This document shows positions 12,351 to 23,579 of a stretch of DNA of 64,000 bases, piece by piece. Each line of letters starts with the position of its first letter. Position 1 is the stretch's first letter. The notes beneath the pieces were generated by a model, which made no database searches, was not told where the DNA came from, and saw only the letters and a program-made list of their open reading frames with translations. Source of the stretch: Nemophila menziesii (taxonomy: Eukaryota > Streptophyta > Magnoliopsida > Boraginales > Hydrophyllaceae); NCBI GenBank assembly GCA_029959085.1, contig JARWIR010000036.1:1054001-1118000 (forward strand). The letters are read 5' to 3'. The position numbers and the translations under genes were made by a program.

Positions 12351-13793
12351 TTTGTCGTCCCGACAAAGCAAAGCAAAACAAAACAAAACAAGGGGTAGAA
12401 GTAAACACAAGAACAAATAGAAGCTAGCAAATACACCTAAAGCAATTCTTAAGATAAATCTCATATAGCAAACATTAAGAACTAACATATACATACACTA
12501 ATCAGGCAACATCAAACATAAATAATCTCAATCATAAAATTAAAGTCGCAATGCTTGAAGGTTACACTTGTACTCATCTCTGTATGATGGCTATAGGGTG
12601 GTCATTAATCCTACCTCGCTTTGAACGCTCCACCTAGTATATTCCCTATCAACAGAATCATAAATTCACTATGCACTTAGGAATCACGAGGTCTTTATGG
12701 TTTTAATATTGGCTTAAGGACGGTATGGATATATATTTGGTAAATTTGAAGTGAGCTTTTGGCTCTCTCCTCACTTACCATCAACAATGTCCTCGAGCTT
12801 AAGTATACGCTCAAAAATGTTCTCACTCACCCATTTGACGCATTAATGTCGCGTCCCCAATGTTAACCCAAATAAACTAAGATGATTTCCAAGAATATTC
12901 CACTTTCCCGATTTATTTATTCTTTCTTTCTTTTTATTTTCTTTTTCATTTCTTTTCTCTTTTTTTGTACAAGATACCCATGACCATCATTTTGATGTGA
13001 AGTCATGTCTCTTATAAATATTCTTTTTTTTTCTTTTTCAAATCTCGGCAAAGGGTTACAAATAATAATATCATCTTTTATTTTTGTGCCTTATACAAAC
13101 ACATATAATCCCTCCCCAATGTAAATTTCCCAAATGTGGACCCTCCACCCCAAACTCAAGCTCGAGACAAGTCTCTGGGTTGTGATTCAAGTGCGGGTCA
13201 TTTGGTCATGCCTAATAATCTAAAGGATAATGGGCTTATATCGTGGCTACAAAAGAAAAGGCTTAAGGCTCAAACTTGGGCTAAGACGGATAAAATTATA
13301 ATAAGGGATAGCAAGCTAAAAGGCTTCAAATGGCTAACAAAGAACTGCCCCTATCATTTTCCTAACTACATAGCTTGTCTTGAGTTCATATCTAGGTGGG
13401 TTCTCTACTAATTAGGATTTCACGTTCTACACACCAAACATATTCCTTAAGTACAAGCTTACTTCATTTGCATTGTTCATTAATTTTTCCTATCAATTAC
13501 CTATGTTCGCATGCAATTGTAAGTGCGTTTTATGTTATTCCCTAAAGTCCACTATTTACTATCATAGATTCATCAAAAGTATGCTTAAAAGGGACATTTA
13601 AAATCTTCTTTAGTCAAACGCAACTCCGAAAATTATTTTATTGAAAGCAATTAAAACATATAACACATAAAAACTAGGATGAGGCAACGAACCCCACCCC
13701 AAACTCAAAAATGAGTCGTGTCCCCACGACTCGAAAAGACTCAATAAAAACAAACTAAACTAACTAAAACGCGAGAGGGATAGAAAAGGTATC
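12351..13793 (-). other. Long non-coding region of element 1 upstream of 3' LTR
   Basis: About 1.4 kb between the env-position ORF and the polypurine tract. It has homologous landmarks in element 2 (39440-40920), including the paired GATGTCATG-like stretches beside a purine/pyrimidine-biased run (12930-13050) and the GAGTCGTGGGGACACGACTC inverted repeat at about 13713-13733. A 91-aa open frame on the plus strand (13136-13411) is an antisense by-product. No gene is seen. Confidence 0.6.
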
Positions 13794-14855
13794 TTAACCA
13801 GCGCGAGGATGGTTATCGGTGTTGCGTCCATGAACTTTCTCTTGCGTAAGTATACCATAGGTGGCGTGTTGAATTGTGCTCACCCCCATCAACATGTTTC
13901 GGAGAAGTTCTAACTCTTTTGTAACGTTTCCCAAAGACGCAATCATCTTCACTTGGTTCTCTTCTAACACCTTCACTTTCGCTTCCAACTCATTTGTTGT
14001 ATGCATCTTCTTCTTTGGAGGAGCTCTAGGATTTCTTGTTGCTTTTAACACCTGATCATGAATATTCTTGATCAAAGCTATACCCATACTCTCACCCACT
14101 ACAACACGATCAATCTCTGCGTCTTTACGCGGAACCTTTGCGTCTAAGCACAAGGTAGTGATGGTACAAGGAAATTTGAGATTTTGTTGTGAAGTAGGAA
14201 TTCGAGCAAATTCCATGATGGTATCATATATCACACGAGCAACATCCATAGCTTTCTCCTCGATAATACATTTAATGAACAAAAGATGCTCCTTCTTCAC
14301 TTCTGATATGTGTTTAACTCCGAAGAAAGTAGGGATTATGAAGCGTGACCAAATCTTAGCACATGGTAACAAATTACTACTATACATCTGTCCAGGATAT
14401 CTCTCTCCTTCGGGAATTGGGCGGGCCCCATCAACAAGAACTTTCCCCCAAAGGGATTCATAATCAAACGAAGGTTCTTTTAGAGATTCTTGAAACGGAC
14501 ATTTTCCGGAAAATTCGGGTAATTTCAATGATTTACGAATAAGCTCAACGGAGAAAGGAACTACCTTTTTGCGAATAATAACTGCTTCTTTTGAGAAGGC
14601 GATTCCTTCATAAAAATCTCGCACCAAGGTAGGAATATACTCAAGCTTCCTTTCTCTCAATTCAGTCCAACCCAATTTGTCACAAGTAATACCATAATCT
14701 TTATAAGCACTAGTCATAATACCCTTAGGAAGATTCATCTCCTCACCAAACTTCAAAAATTGAATTCTATCACGAACCCGAGTATCCCATGGAATGAAGA
14801 CTCTCTTAGGCTTTTGAGCCCATGCTTTCCTACACGGAGGTTTCTGTTGTTGCAC
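13794..14855 (-). CDS. ORF in env position of Athila-like element
   Basis: A 353-aa open frame downstream of integrase, oriented with the element. Residues about 15-235 resemble the domain called putative plant transposon protein in plant databases (FIPWDTR, RDFYEG, RKKVVPFS, the long IPTSQQNLKFPCTITTLCL stretch). Residues about 285-330 form a likely coiled coil (NELEAKVKVLEENQ and following heptads). I see no convincing signal peptide or transmembrane segment, so an envelope function is not supported by the sequence. An acidic, Glu-rich stretch lies in frame upstream of the chosen Met (14856-14938), and open frames to 15127 may be a shifted original N-terminus, so the start is uncertain. Athila elements commonly carry an extra ORF here; its role is unknown. 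It is the longest open frame left in element 1. Element 2 lacks most of it. Confidence 0.6.
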   Translation of the reverse strand: MQQQKPPCRKAWAQKPKRVFIPWDTRVRDRIQFLKFGEEMNLPKGIMTSAYKDYGITCDKLGWTELRERKLEYIPTLVRDFYEGIAFSKEAVIIRKKVVPFSVELIRKSLKLPEFSGKCPFQESLKEPSFDYESLWGKVLVDGARPIPEGERYPGQMYSSNLLPCAKIWSRFIIPTFFGVKHISEVKKEHLLFIKCIIEEKAMDVARVIYDTIMEFARIPTSQQNLKFPCTITTLCLDAKVPRKDAEIDRVVVGESMGIALIKNIHDQVLKATRNPRAPPKKKMHTTNELEAKVKVLEENQVKMIASLGNVTKELELLRNMLMGVSTIQHATYGILTQEKVHGRNTDNHPRAG

Positions 14856-15278
14856 TGGTTCTTCGGGAACTTCTTGTTCAGTTTCCTCCTCAATCTCTTC
14901 TTCAACTTCTTCCTCACTTTCTTTATCACTTTCATCAATTAACCTACTCTTTCTCGGATTAGCCTTACTTGGATTTTCTTTTCTTTTCGGAGCAATTGGG
15001 TTTTGTTTAGTCTTTTTGGATCGCGAATCCGGAATTTCAATTGCTTGGTCTGGCTAGCTCCAACATTGTTCCTGTTTCTTGGTATGTTTCTTCGATAGTT
15101 ACACATGGAAGCAGTCCTGTTAGTCATCTCTATTCACCCCAAACTCAAAACTTCAAATAGAGAAAAAGCTAGAGAAAAGCTTTGAAATTTGATGTTTTGA
15201 GGCTTAAAACTTGAAGGAATAGGTGGAATATGAGATGGGTTAAGGTTATTTGAGAGGAATTGTGAAACAATTGGATTT

Positions 15279-16781
15279 ATGGGTAGTAACACTGAATCAG
15301 CTGAGGTAGTCAAAGAGGCCCTTAATCTGTTCTCTAGATGCTCAGGTCTGAACATAAATTTTTCTAAAAGTGAACTGTACTTTAGTGCTGGTGTTAATGA
15401 CAAAGATAAGTATGATATTTCTCAGATACTTAATATTAAAATAGGCTCTATGCCTGTTAGATATTTGGGTGTCCCTCTAAACTCAAAAAAAATGAGTGTA
15501 ACTGATGGTAACAAGCTTGTTGAGAGGATTTGGCAAAGTATTATTCAATGGGGATCTAAGATGTTATCTTATGCAGGAAGGGTGGAATTAATAAGAGTGG
15601 TACTTATTAGTAAGATTTTGTTTTGGTGCAGGGTTTTCTTGTTACCAAAGCAAGTTATTTACAAAATAAATCAAAAATTATCAATGTTTTTATGGGGATA
15701 TAATGAAAATGCTCAAGGTGCGAGAGTATCTTGGGATAAAATTTGCTCCCCTAAAGATGAAGGAGGGCTTAATATTCCAAATATTGAGAAATTAAATAAA
15801 GTTTGTTTACTTTACAATTTTTGGAGATTCTACTGTCTTGATCAGAACTTATGGAGTAAGTGGGTTAAAGTAAACATTCTGAAAAATAAGTGTATTTGGA
15901 GTATTAGTCATAAACAATACCACTCTTGGATGTGGAAACAAATTTTAAAAGTCAGAAATGAGGCCTTTGATCTTATATACCATGAGGTAGGTAATGGAGA
16001 TAATACTTATATAATGTGGGATAAATGGCTTGATAAAAAGAGTATACAGGAAATATTGGATATAAAAGTGGAGGAACAGGATATTAACTGTAATAAAACA
16101 GTCAAAGACTGTTATGGAAGAGGCAGATGGAGGATTCCTCCTAAAATTGCGCATATTGTCCCTAAACTTCAAAATATATTACTCAATGATGCCAATGATA
16201 AAATTACATGGACTGAGAGTATAAAAAATAAGTTTTCCTTTAGGAAAACTTTCATAAAAATCTCAAGTCATGAACCTAAAGTTGAATGGTTTGATATAGT
16301 GTGGGCAAAAACCTGCATTCCTAGATGTTCATTTGTCTCTTGGCAAGTTGCAATGAACAAACTTCCTACTAAAGATAGGATGAGAAGTTGGGGGTTGAAT
16401 ATTAATCCTGTGTGTATCTTATGTGATAGAGAAGATGAGAATCATGATCACTTGTTTGTTACTTGTAAATTCTCAGGTTCTATACTTGCTCGCTTATTGG
16501 CAATATGTGGGTGTAGTAATACTATCAAGAAGGTGGAGGATCTTGTGGTAAAGTTGAAGAATGGTGCAAGTCCTGAAGCTTTAAAGGTGATAGGAGTGTG
16601 TGTTACTACCTATTTCTATTTTATCTGGAATGAAAGAAATAGAAGAGAACATGGTGAATATGCAGCTAAGGAGGAAAGAATCTACAACAATATTCTTGCT
16701 TATGTAGCTGTCAAGTTAAAGGATAGGACTTTTAACAATTGCAAAGTTAGAAATGTAGTTGGAAAATTATGTAATAGATAG
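15279..16781 (+). CDS. LINE ORF2 C-terminal part (RT thumb, zf-RVT)
   Basis: A 500-aa open frame of a plant LINE polyprotein. The N-terminal part begins after the YADD-type active site and covers the RT end: FSKSELYFSAG, VRYLGVPLNSKK, the SYAGRVELI segment. The middle part includes FLWG and VSWDKICSPKDEGGL. The C-terminal part is the zinc-binding RT-associated domain (zf-RVT, PF13966), with CIPRCSFVSWQVAMNKLPT and the CILCD...ENHDHLFVTC cysteine/histidine cluster. The endonuclease and the catalytic half of RT are missing, so it cannot encode active machinery. The Met used as a start lies at the insertion edge and may be partly host sequence. The frame is unbroken to its natural stop, which suggests recent insertion. 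Confidence 0.88.
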   Translation: MGSNTESAEVVKEALNLFSRCSGLNINFSKSELYFSAGVNDKDKYDISQILNIKIGSMPVRYLGVPLNSKKMSVTDGNKLVERIWQSIIQWGSKMLSYAGRVELIRVVLISKILFWCRVFLLPKQVIYKINQKLSMFLWGYNENAQGARVSWDKICSPKDEGGLNIPNIEKLNKVCLLYNFWRFYCLDQNLWSKWVKVNILKNKCIWSISHKQYHSWMWKQILKVRNEAFDLIYHEVGNGDNTYIMWDKWLDKKSIQEILDIKVEEQDINCNKTVKDCYGRGRWRIPPKIAHIVPKLQNILLNDANDKITWTESIKNKFSFRKTFIKISSHEPKVEWFDIVWAKTCIPRCSFVSWQVAMNKLPTKDRMRSWGLNINPVCILCDREDENHDHLFVTCKFSGSILARLLAICGCSNTIKKVEDLVVKLKNGASPEALKVIGVCVTTYFYFIWNERNRREHGEYAAKEERIYNNILAYVAVKLKDRTFNNCKVRNVVGKLCNR

Positions 16782-16951
16782 GCATTGAGTTTTAATTATA
16801 ATGGCTTGTAATGTCTAATTCTATTTGTAATGCGTGTAATAGTTTAGTAAGGTATAATACCCATTAGCTAAGGGTCAAAGTTGTAAATGTTTTTGACAGT
16901 TGAGGTCTTCATTTAATATAAAAGTTTGATTTGCCGATCAAAAAAAAAAAA
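15282..16951 (+). mobile_element. 5'-truncated LINE inserted in element 1
   Basis: A non-LTR retrotransposon in the opposite orientation to its host element. It starts abruptly inside the RT domain, has a 3' UTR after the stop at 16779-16781, and ends in a 12-A tail at 16940-16951. Truncation at the 5' end plus poly(A) is the standard outcome of target-primed reverse transcription. Its left edge is placed where LINE-like protein begins (GSNTESAEVVKEAL), give or take about 10 bp. I could not identify a clear TSD by eye. Confidence 0.85.
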
Positions 16952-17180
16952 TTTCAAGGTTGGGAAGAGGGAATTTATGAAGAAAAGATGAATTTAGGTG
17001 ATGTTTTGGAGAGGCTATGAGTTGATTTTGTGTTTTTGTGATGAAAGAAGGCTTAATTTGATGATTTTATACCTGTTAGTTGATGATTTTCGGAGTAGGT
17101 GGAGGCAAGGATTCAGAATAGTAGGTTAACTTGGAGAAAGAGGCAAAAAAACTAGGTTTAATAAACTCAAAACCGCCTCT
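16952..17180 (-). other. Element 1 non-coding segment between LINE and GC-rich block
   Basis: About 230 bp of Athila internal sequence; no gene is seen. It corresponds in position to 38880-39230 of element 2. Confidence 0.5.
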
Positions 17181-17640
17181 CGCAACAGGTCACCGGCTAG
17201 CCGGTGGGTTCGCAGGCATGCCGGTCGCGAGGGCGGCGGAAAAAAATTACTAAATTCGATTTTTTTTTTACCTCAGACGCAAGCTTCTTGCGTCATCGCT
17301 GACGCAGTGATCAGAGACTTTGAATTCCTTGGCCGGCTAACCAGCGGATTCGCCGGCATGCCGGCGGCATGCCGGCGGCATGTCGATGGCGCATTTCGAG
17401 ACGCAGCAACCTTGCGTCGTCGCTGACGCAAGGACCTGAAACTTTTCCTCCTTTTGGCCGGCTAGCCGGTCAGTTGACCGGCATGCCGGCGGATTCTCGC
17501 TGGCGCAAATCGTGACGCAGCACAGCTGCGTCATCGCTGACGCAGTGGTCAGAGAGTTGGGGTCCTTCAGCTCGTTTGGCCGGTATGCCGGCCAGCTCGC
17601 CGGCTAGCCGGTCAAACCTGCTGTGGACTCCAAATTTTTT
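17180..17640. repeat. GC-rich palindrome cluster of element 1
   Basis: A non-coding block just downstream of integrase with many palindromes: CCGGCTAGCCGG, CCGGCATGCCGG and variants, alternating with GACGCAGC and its complement, as in GCTGCGTCATCGCTGACGCAG-like inverted repeats. The arrangement recurs about three times with a period near 125 bp. The same kind of block, in the matching position, is present in element 2 at 38455-38880, in a genome region that is otherwise AT-rich. Confidence 0.85.
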
Positions 17641-17895
17641 TCGTTTTCTCATCGTTTTGACCCCAAACTCATGACCATTATACCCCTGAAATCATCAAAA
17701 ACAAACACCCTTCCTCATTTCTTAAAAATAAGCACTAAACTCAACGAAAATTTTAACTATTGTACACTACATAAATTGAAATACTTAAACTAATATACAA
17801 GAAATTAGCTTTTGTTTAACGTCGTTAAGCTCAACGGGTTACCTCGTGCTTCTAAGGAGCTTCGAGGAGGTACATGACCTCTTAGGGATGTGGGT

Positions 17896-20800
17896 CTTTT
17901 GCACGATCGGTATCTTCACCTCCATGATATATTTTTAAGCGATGTCCGTTCACCATGAATGTACAGTTCTCAAGTGGTGTTCTATCTCTATAGCTCCATG
18001 AGGTGTAACTTTTGTCACGATGTAAGGACCCGACCACTTCGATCTTAATTTCCCGGGATAATTACTGAACTTTGAATTATATTTCAACACTCTTTGTCCC
18101 ACTACAAAGTTCTTCTCTCGAATCCGATTATCATGCCATCTCTTGGTATTTTCTTTGTAAAGTTTAGCATTTTCTTAAGCATGTAATCGAAATTCATCAA
18201 GCTCATTAAGTTTCATCATCCGATTCTGACCAGCTAGAGTAGGATCTAAATTTAAATTCGCAATAGCCCAATAGGCACCCATTTCCAGCTCAAGAGGTAA
18301 GTGACAAGCCTTACCATACACCATTCGATACGGAGATGCACCTACTGGAGTTTTGAAAGCAGTACGATAGGCCCATAGTGCATCATCTAATTTCATAGAC
18401 CAATCTTTTCTAGTAGGACCAACGGTTTTCTCTAAGATAGATTTTACCTCACGATTTGAGACTTCAGCTTGACCATTGGCTTGTGGATGATAAGAAGTAG
18501 ATACACGATGTCTCACTCCATATTTCTCTAGAACCGTCTTCAAATACTTATTAACGAAATGAGTACCTCCATCGCTAATAATTACCCTTGGAGTGCCGTG
18601 TCTAGTGAAAATATGCGATTTCAAGAACTTAATCACCACTCGTGAATCATTAGTTGGCAAAGCCATAGCTTCTACCCACTTAGACACGTAATCAACAGCT
18701 AACAAGATGTAGAGGTTGCCATTTGAAGGAACGAAAGGACCCATAAAATCTATACCCCAAACATCGAATATTTCAACTTCTAACACATTGTTACGTGGCA
18801 TCTCATCCCTCTTTGATATGTTTCCGGTAAATTGGCATATTTCACATCTTTTCGTATACTCATGACAATCTTTTATAATAGAAACCATATTGTAATACCT
18901 TAGCAGCAGTTCGATCTCCTTTGAAATGTCCACCATAAGGTGAGTCGTGACACCCCGCTATAATCGCCTCAATTTCTTCCTTGGCTACACATCTTCTTAC
19001 CATTTGATCGGCACACACTTTGTAGAGGAAAGGATCCTCCCAAAAGAATTGTCTTGCACGGTGAGCTAATCTTTTTCTCTCTTGATGAGTTGAACCTTCA
19101 GGAAAAGAACCACTTACCACTAAATTCGCAATATCCGCATACCAAGGAGCTTCATAATCACGAACAACGAATAAACGCTCATCAGGAAATTATTCTCTAA
19201 CATCTTCAGTACCACTATTCATTTCTGATCCTTCTAACCGCGATAGATGATCCGCAACCTGATTCTCACACCCTTTTCTATCCTTAATTTCTAAATCAAA
19301 CTCTTGAAGAAATAAAACCCATCTGATTAACCTTGGTTTAGCATCCTTCTTCTCCATAAGATATCGAATTGCTGAATGATCTGTATAAACAATAACTTTC
19401 GCTCCAAGAAGATAAGAGCGAAATTTATCGAATGAATACACAACAGCTAGCAACTCCTTTTCTGTAACTGTATAATTTACTTGAGCACCATTAAAAGTTT
19501 TACTAGCATAATAAATCGAATATAAAACTTTCTCTTTTCTTTGTCCTAATACAGCTCCCATACACAAATCACTCGCATCACACATAACCTCAAACGGTAA
19601 ATTCCAATCTGGAGGTAATACTATAGGAGCTGAAATAAGCTTTTCTTAGATTACTTTGAAGGCCGCCAAACAAGCTTCATCAAAAAGGAATTTGGAGTCC
19701 TTTTCGAGTAAGATGCATAACGGTTTAGCAATCTTAGAAAAGTCTTTGATAAATCGCCTATAAAAGCCAGCATGGCCAAGAAAACTTCTTACCACTTTAA
19801 CAGAAACAGGAGGGGGAAGAGTTTTAATTACCTCTATCTTCGCTCTATCGACTTCCAATCCAGCACTCGAAACCTTGTGACCCAGAACAATACCTTCTCG
19901 AACCATGAAATGACACTTCTCCCAGTTTAAAACCAAATCTGTTTCTTTGCATCTGATTAGCACTTTCTCCAAATTATCTAAGCATTTATGAAAATCATCA
20001 CCAAATACAGAGAAATCATCCATAAACACTTCAAGAAAGTTATCTATCATATCCCAGAAGATAGCCATCATACATATTTGAAAGGTAGCAGGAGCATTAC
20101 ACAACCCAAATGGCATTCTGCGATATGCAGAAGTACCAAAGGGGCATGTAATGTTGTTTTATGTTGATCTTTCGGAGCCACGTAAATTTGATTATACCCA
20201 GAATAACCATCCAAGAAGCAATAGTACTCTCTTCCGGCTAATTTGTCTAACATTTGATCAATGAAGGGCAAAGGGAAATGATCTTTTCTGGTGGCCTTGT
20301 TCAGCTTTTGGTAATCCATGCAAACTCTCCATCCAACTACCGTTCTTGAAGGAATCGCTTCATTTTTGTCATTAAGAACTGTTGTCATTCCTCCTTTCTT
20401 CGGTACAAACGGAACCGGACTCACCCATTCACTACTCGAGATGGGATAAATAATCCCCACATCTAACAGCTTGATCACCTCTTTCTTCACTACCTCCTTC
20501 ATAACGGGCATTAATCTTCTTTGACCTTCAATCAAGTATGATTTTGTGTTGACAATAGGATGGACTAATGCCTTTGATGTCAGCAATTATCCAACCTATT
20601 GCTTCTTTGTTGGCTCTTAACACACGCAACAGTTTATCTTCTTGAGGACCTGTTAAATTAGCTGAAACAATAACAGGTAGAGTTTCATTAGTACCTAAAT
20701 ACGCATACCTCAAGTGTGCTGGTAACGGTTTTTCTTCCAATTCCGGAGGAGATTCAATTGAAGGATTCTTTTTAAGAGTAATCTCCCCCGGTTCTCTCAC

Positions 20801-21256
20801 AGGTTCACAGGCAAGACGCCTATACTTCGGATTTTCAGAATTGAGAGCTGCCACTGTTTCGGCAAGCTCTTCCATCATCTCAGGTGAATCTAATGTCAAA
20901 GCAGCCTGCAAGATATCATCAAAATTTAAATAATTAAATACCTCTTGTGATGCTTGCTCTACTACATCCATTCTGAAGCAATCTTCCTGAGAATCCGGAA
21001 ATTTCATAGCTCGAAATACATTGAATTTGACTTCCTCGTCTTGTATCCTCATCGTTAATTCGCCATTCTCTACATCGATTAATGTACGCCCTGTAGCTAG
21101 AAATGGTCTACCCAAAATAATGGGGACATTTCTATCTGCATCGTACTCAAGTATTACGAAATCAACGGGAAATATAAGTGTACCTGCCTTAACTAGGACA
21201 TCTTCAATTCGGCCTTCAGGATGTGCAAGAGACCTGTCCGCCATTTGCAAGACCAT
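17896..21256 (-). pseudogene. pol: Athila-like pol: RT, RNase H, integrase (decayed)
   Basis: Pol of element 1, read on the minus strand and continuing from gag-protease. The RT spans about 20580-19650: VPKKGGMT, RVCMDYQKLNKATRKDHFPL, FLDGYSGYNQI, MPFGLCNAPATFQ, then the catalytic VFMDDFSVFG and VLGHKVSSAGLEVD. There are frame breaks near 20580 and 20110. RNase H spans about 19585-19190: [36 protein letters not shown] and [11 protein letters not shown]. Integrase spans about 19120-17896: an HxxH..CxxC-type zinc region (GGHFKGD, CEICQ), the catalytic core with [19 protein letters not shown] and [12 protein letters not shown] (D, D, E), and a C-terminal tail after a stop at about 18172-18174. 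At least six stops or frameshifts separate these blocks, so the polyprotein is not functional even though catalytic residues persist. Confidence 0.9.
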
Positions 21257-21286
21257 AGAAGTGGGTCTTGCTTCTCCAATTTTTAG

Positions 21287-23448
21287 CTAATCGAAGATCG
21301 ATTTGGGCATTAAATTGATGCTCGCACCCAAATCGCATAGTGCCTTTCCTTTCCATTCTTCGCCAATCGATATCGGAATCATGAAACTCCCAGGATCAAC
21401 TAACTTTGGAGGTAATTTACTTTGACAAATCGCACTACACTCTTCAGGAAGACCAATCATCTCATTATCACAATAAGGCCTTTTGTAAGTGAGGACCCTC
21501 TTCAAAAACTTCGTATACTTAGGAATATCTCGAATAGCCTCTAGTAACGGAATATTAATACTCAGACCCTTCACCCTATTAAAGAATTTCTGAAAATCGC
21601 CCAAATCACCCTTTTTCTGAACTCGAGATGGAAACGGTGGTGGAGGGCGATTAATCACAATATCATCTTTCTTCTTTGGAATCTCACTTGGCCTAACTAT
21701 TTCTTCAACCCCACTATCTTTTTCCTTCTCTTTCTCACCCACTTCCTTTTCTTTTCTTGGAACTTCTTTCTCTTTCATAATGGGGAAAGGGGGTGGAGGA
21801 AGGTTGTTACCACTTCTTAATGTAACAGCTTTGCAATCTTCACGTTGTCTCGGATTTTCTGTGTCACTAGGGAGTTGCCCTTGTGGACGCTGACTAAGCT
21901 GTTTCGCAAATTGTTCCATTTGATTCTGTATTAATTTCATATTTGCTTCAGACGCTTGTTGACGTTCCATAGCTTGTGTTTGAAGAGCAATTAAACTTTC
22001 AACTGTTTTCTGAAGAGTAACTACTCCTTCTTGTGGATGGGCAGGTAAGGCTTTTTGGTTCATGGTGTCATCGTAAGTATTCTGAGGAGCTTGCCTTTGT
22101 ACATAATTACCCTGATTCTGTCCTCCTTGATAATTGTTGTGTGGTCTTGGATTGTAGTTGTTACCTTGGGGACGCGGCTGATACGCATATGTAGGATTGG
22201 CTGCCCCATTAGGATTTGAGTATTGAAACCCAGGATGGTTTCTGTTAGGCTGATATCCATTACCACTTGAATTAAAGTTACCTCTATTGGACACAAACAT
22301 CACAGGCTCTTGATTATTCGGACAACTTTCCTCATCATGATCATCTACCCTGCAAATCGAACACATATAAACCTCTTGTGCGGCTTACACAGCTACCTTC
22401 TTACCCGAAAATCCTTCTTTTACAGCTAAAGTAAGCTATTTCAACTGTTGCTCTATAGTAGTCTGAATCTTATTCTCAAGCGTAGCAAATTTTTCTTCCA
22501 TATTAACATTATTCACTCCTTTAACCGGTGTTCTTACTGAATTCCACCCAACTTCATTCTTGATTGTTCTTTCCAAAATGATTTTAGCATACATGGGTTG
22601 AACTTGAAGAAAACCTGCACCACATAACAAATTCAACTTCTCTCTCGAAGTTCCATCAAGGCCTTTGTAAAATATTTTTAGTTGTTGTTGTTCTGTAAAG
22701 CCATGATCGGGAACCCTTCTTAAACAAATCTGAAATCTTGTCCAACTTTTACCCAAAGTTTCATCATACTCTTGACGAAAATGCGTCAATTCAAGTTGAT
22801 CATCTAATCTCATGTTACTTGGGTAAAACCTCTCAAAGAAAGCAGTTTCTAATTGGTCTCAGTTTGTTATCTTCGTAGGATCTTGTGTATCGTGCCATTC
22901 ACTCGCTCCATCTATAACGAAAAATCGAAACACAACATAGTACATCTGTTCCTTTGAAACTCCTTGTGTGATGTAAGAATCACATATCTGCTTAAACTTC
23001 TGAACGGCTCGGATAGGATCTTCTCCTGGTCTACCAGGAAAATTTCCAAAGTTTTGGAATTGAGCTAACATACCCGAATCTGGACGAAATCTTGGAACAT
23101 CTATATTTGGAGCACCTACACCTATAGCAGGAGCACGGAATGCACCTTCTTGTGGACCATTAACAAACCATGGATCCTGATTCATCACTATCTGAACTTG
23201 AGGATTAGGATTTAGTGGTTGAACTTGAGGAATAATGCCTGGAGCCAAAGGTTGGCCATTCACATCTAGCTGGCCTTGTTCATTATTCTGTTAATTCTGA
23301 AGATTGATATTCTCCATTCAGTTAACTAACTCTTCTACTTCTAAAGCTTCTTGTTCTCTTCTTCTCTTGTTAGCAAGTCTGATCAATGATTCTGGATTGT
23401 TAAGGATCGGAGGGGTTGGCTCTAGATCCTTGAATAGCCTTCTTCGCA
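21287..23448 (-). pseudogene. gag: Athila-like gag and protease (decayed)
   Basis: Read on the minus strand from the ATG at 23446-23448 (MRRRLFKDLEP, the same start as in element 2). The central retrotransposon gag domain includes DPWFVNGPQEG, the FRPDSGMLAQFQNFGNF region, VQKFKQICDSYITQG and THFRQEYDETLGKSW. A CSICRVDDHDEESCPNN knuckle (CX2C..H..C) and a Pro/Asn/Gln-rich stretch follow. The C-terminal part is the aspartic protease, with CDLGASINLMPKSIFD (DLGA where DTGA is usual; DLGA is common in Athila-type elements) and the ILGRPFLATGRTLIDV flap-side segment at about 21110. Stops are at about 23292, 23320, 22859-22861 (TGG to TGA compared with element 2), 22436-22438 (CAG to TAG), 22385-22387 (CAA to TAA) and 21286. 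Gag would form the virus-like particle; here it is dead. Confidence 0.9.
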
Positions 23449-23555
23449 TACGCCAAACCTAAAAACCTGAAAAAGATAAACAAACAAAAAGCGTAAAACT
23501 GATAAAACAAATGCAACTATCACTAAAGGATAAACACCGTGGTCACACGCTACCG

Positions 23556-23573
23556 TCCCCGGCAGCGGCGCCA
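23556..23573 (-). promoter_or_regulatory. Primer-binding site of element 1 (tRNA-Asp)
   Basis: On the coding strand TGGCGCCGCTGCCGGGGA lies 6 bp inside the 5' LTR end. It matches the 3' end of plant tRNA-Asp with one mismatch (CTG for TTG); tRNA-Asp-type sites are typical of Athila elements. Confidence 0.85.
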
Positions 23574-23579
23574 AAAACT

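Noticed and set aside
13136..13411. 91-aa plus-strand frame in element 1
   Set aside because: Antisense to the non-coding 3' region of the element; the corresponding region of element 2 does not keep it clearly.
13794..14855. A true envelope glycoprotein gene
   Set aside because: No signal peptide, transmembrane segment or furin-type site could be seen; only the position is env-like.
14753..15127. Two short minus-strand frames upstream of the env-position ORF
   Set aside because: Probably shifted pieces of the same ORF's N-terminus; too short and ambiguous to annotate separately.
15240..16990. Target-site duplication for the LINE
   Set aside because: Only short matches such as GATTTATG/GAATTTATG were found, and not adjoining the poly(A) tail, so no TSD is claimed.
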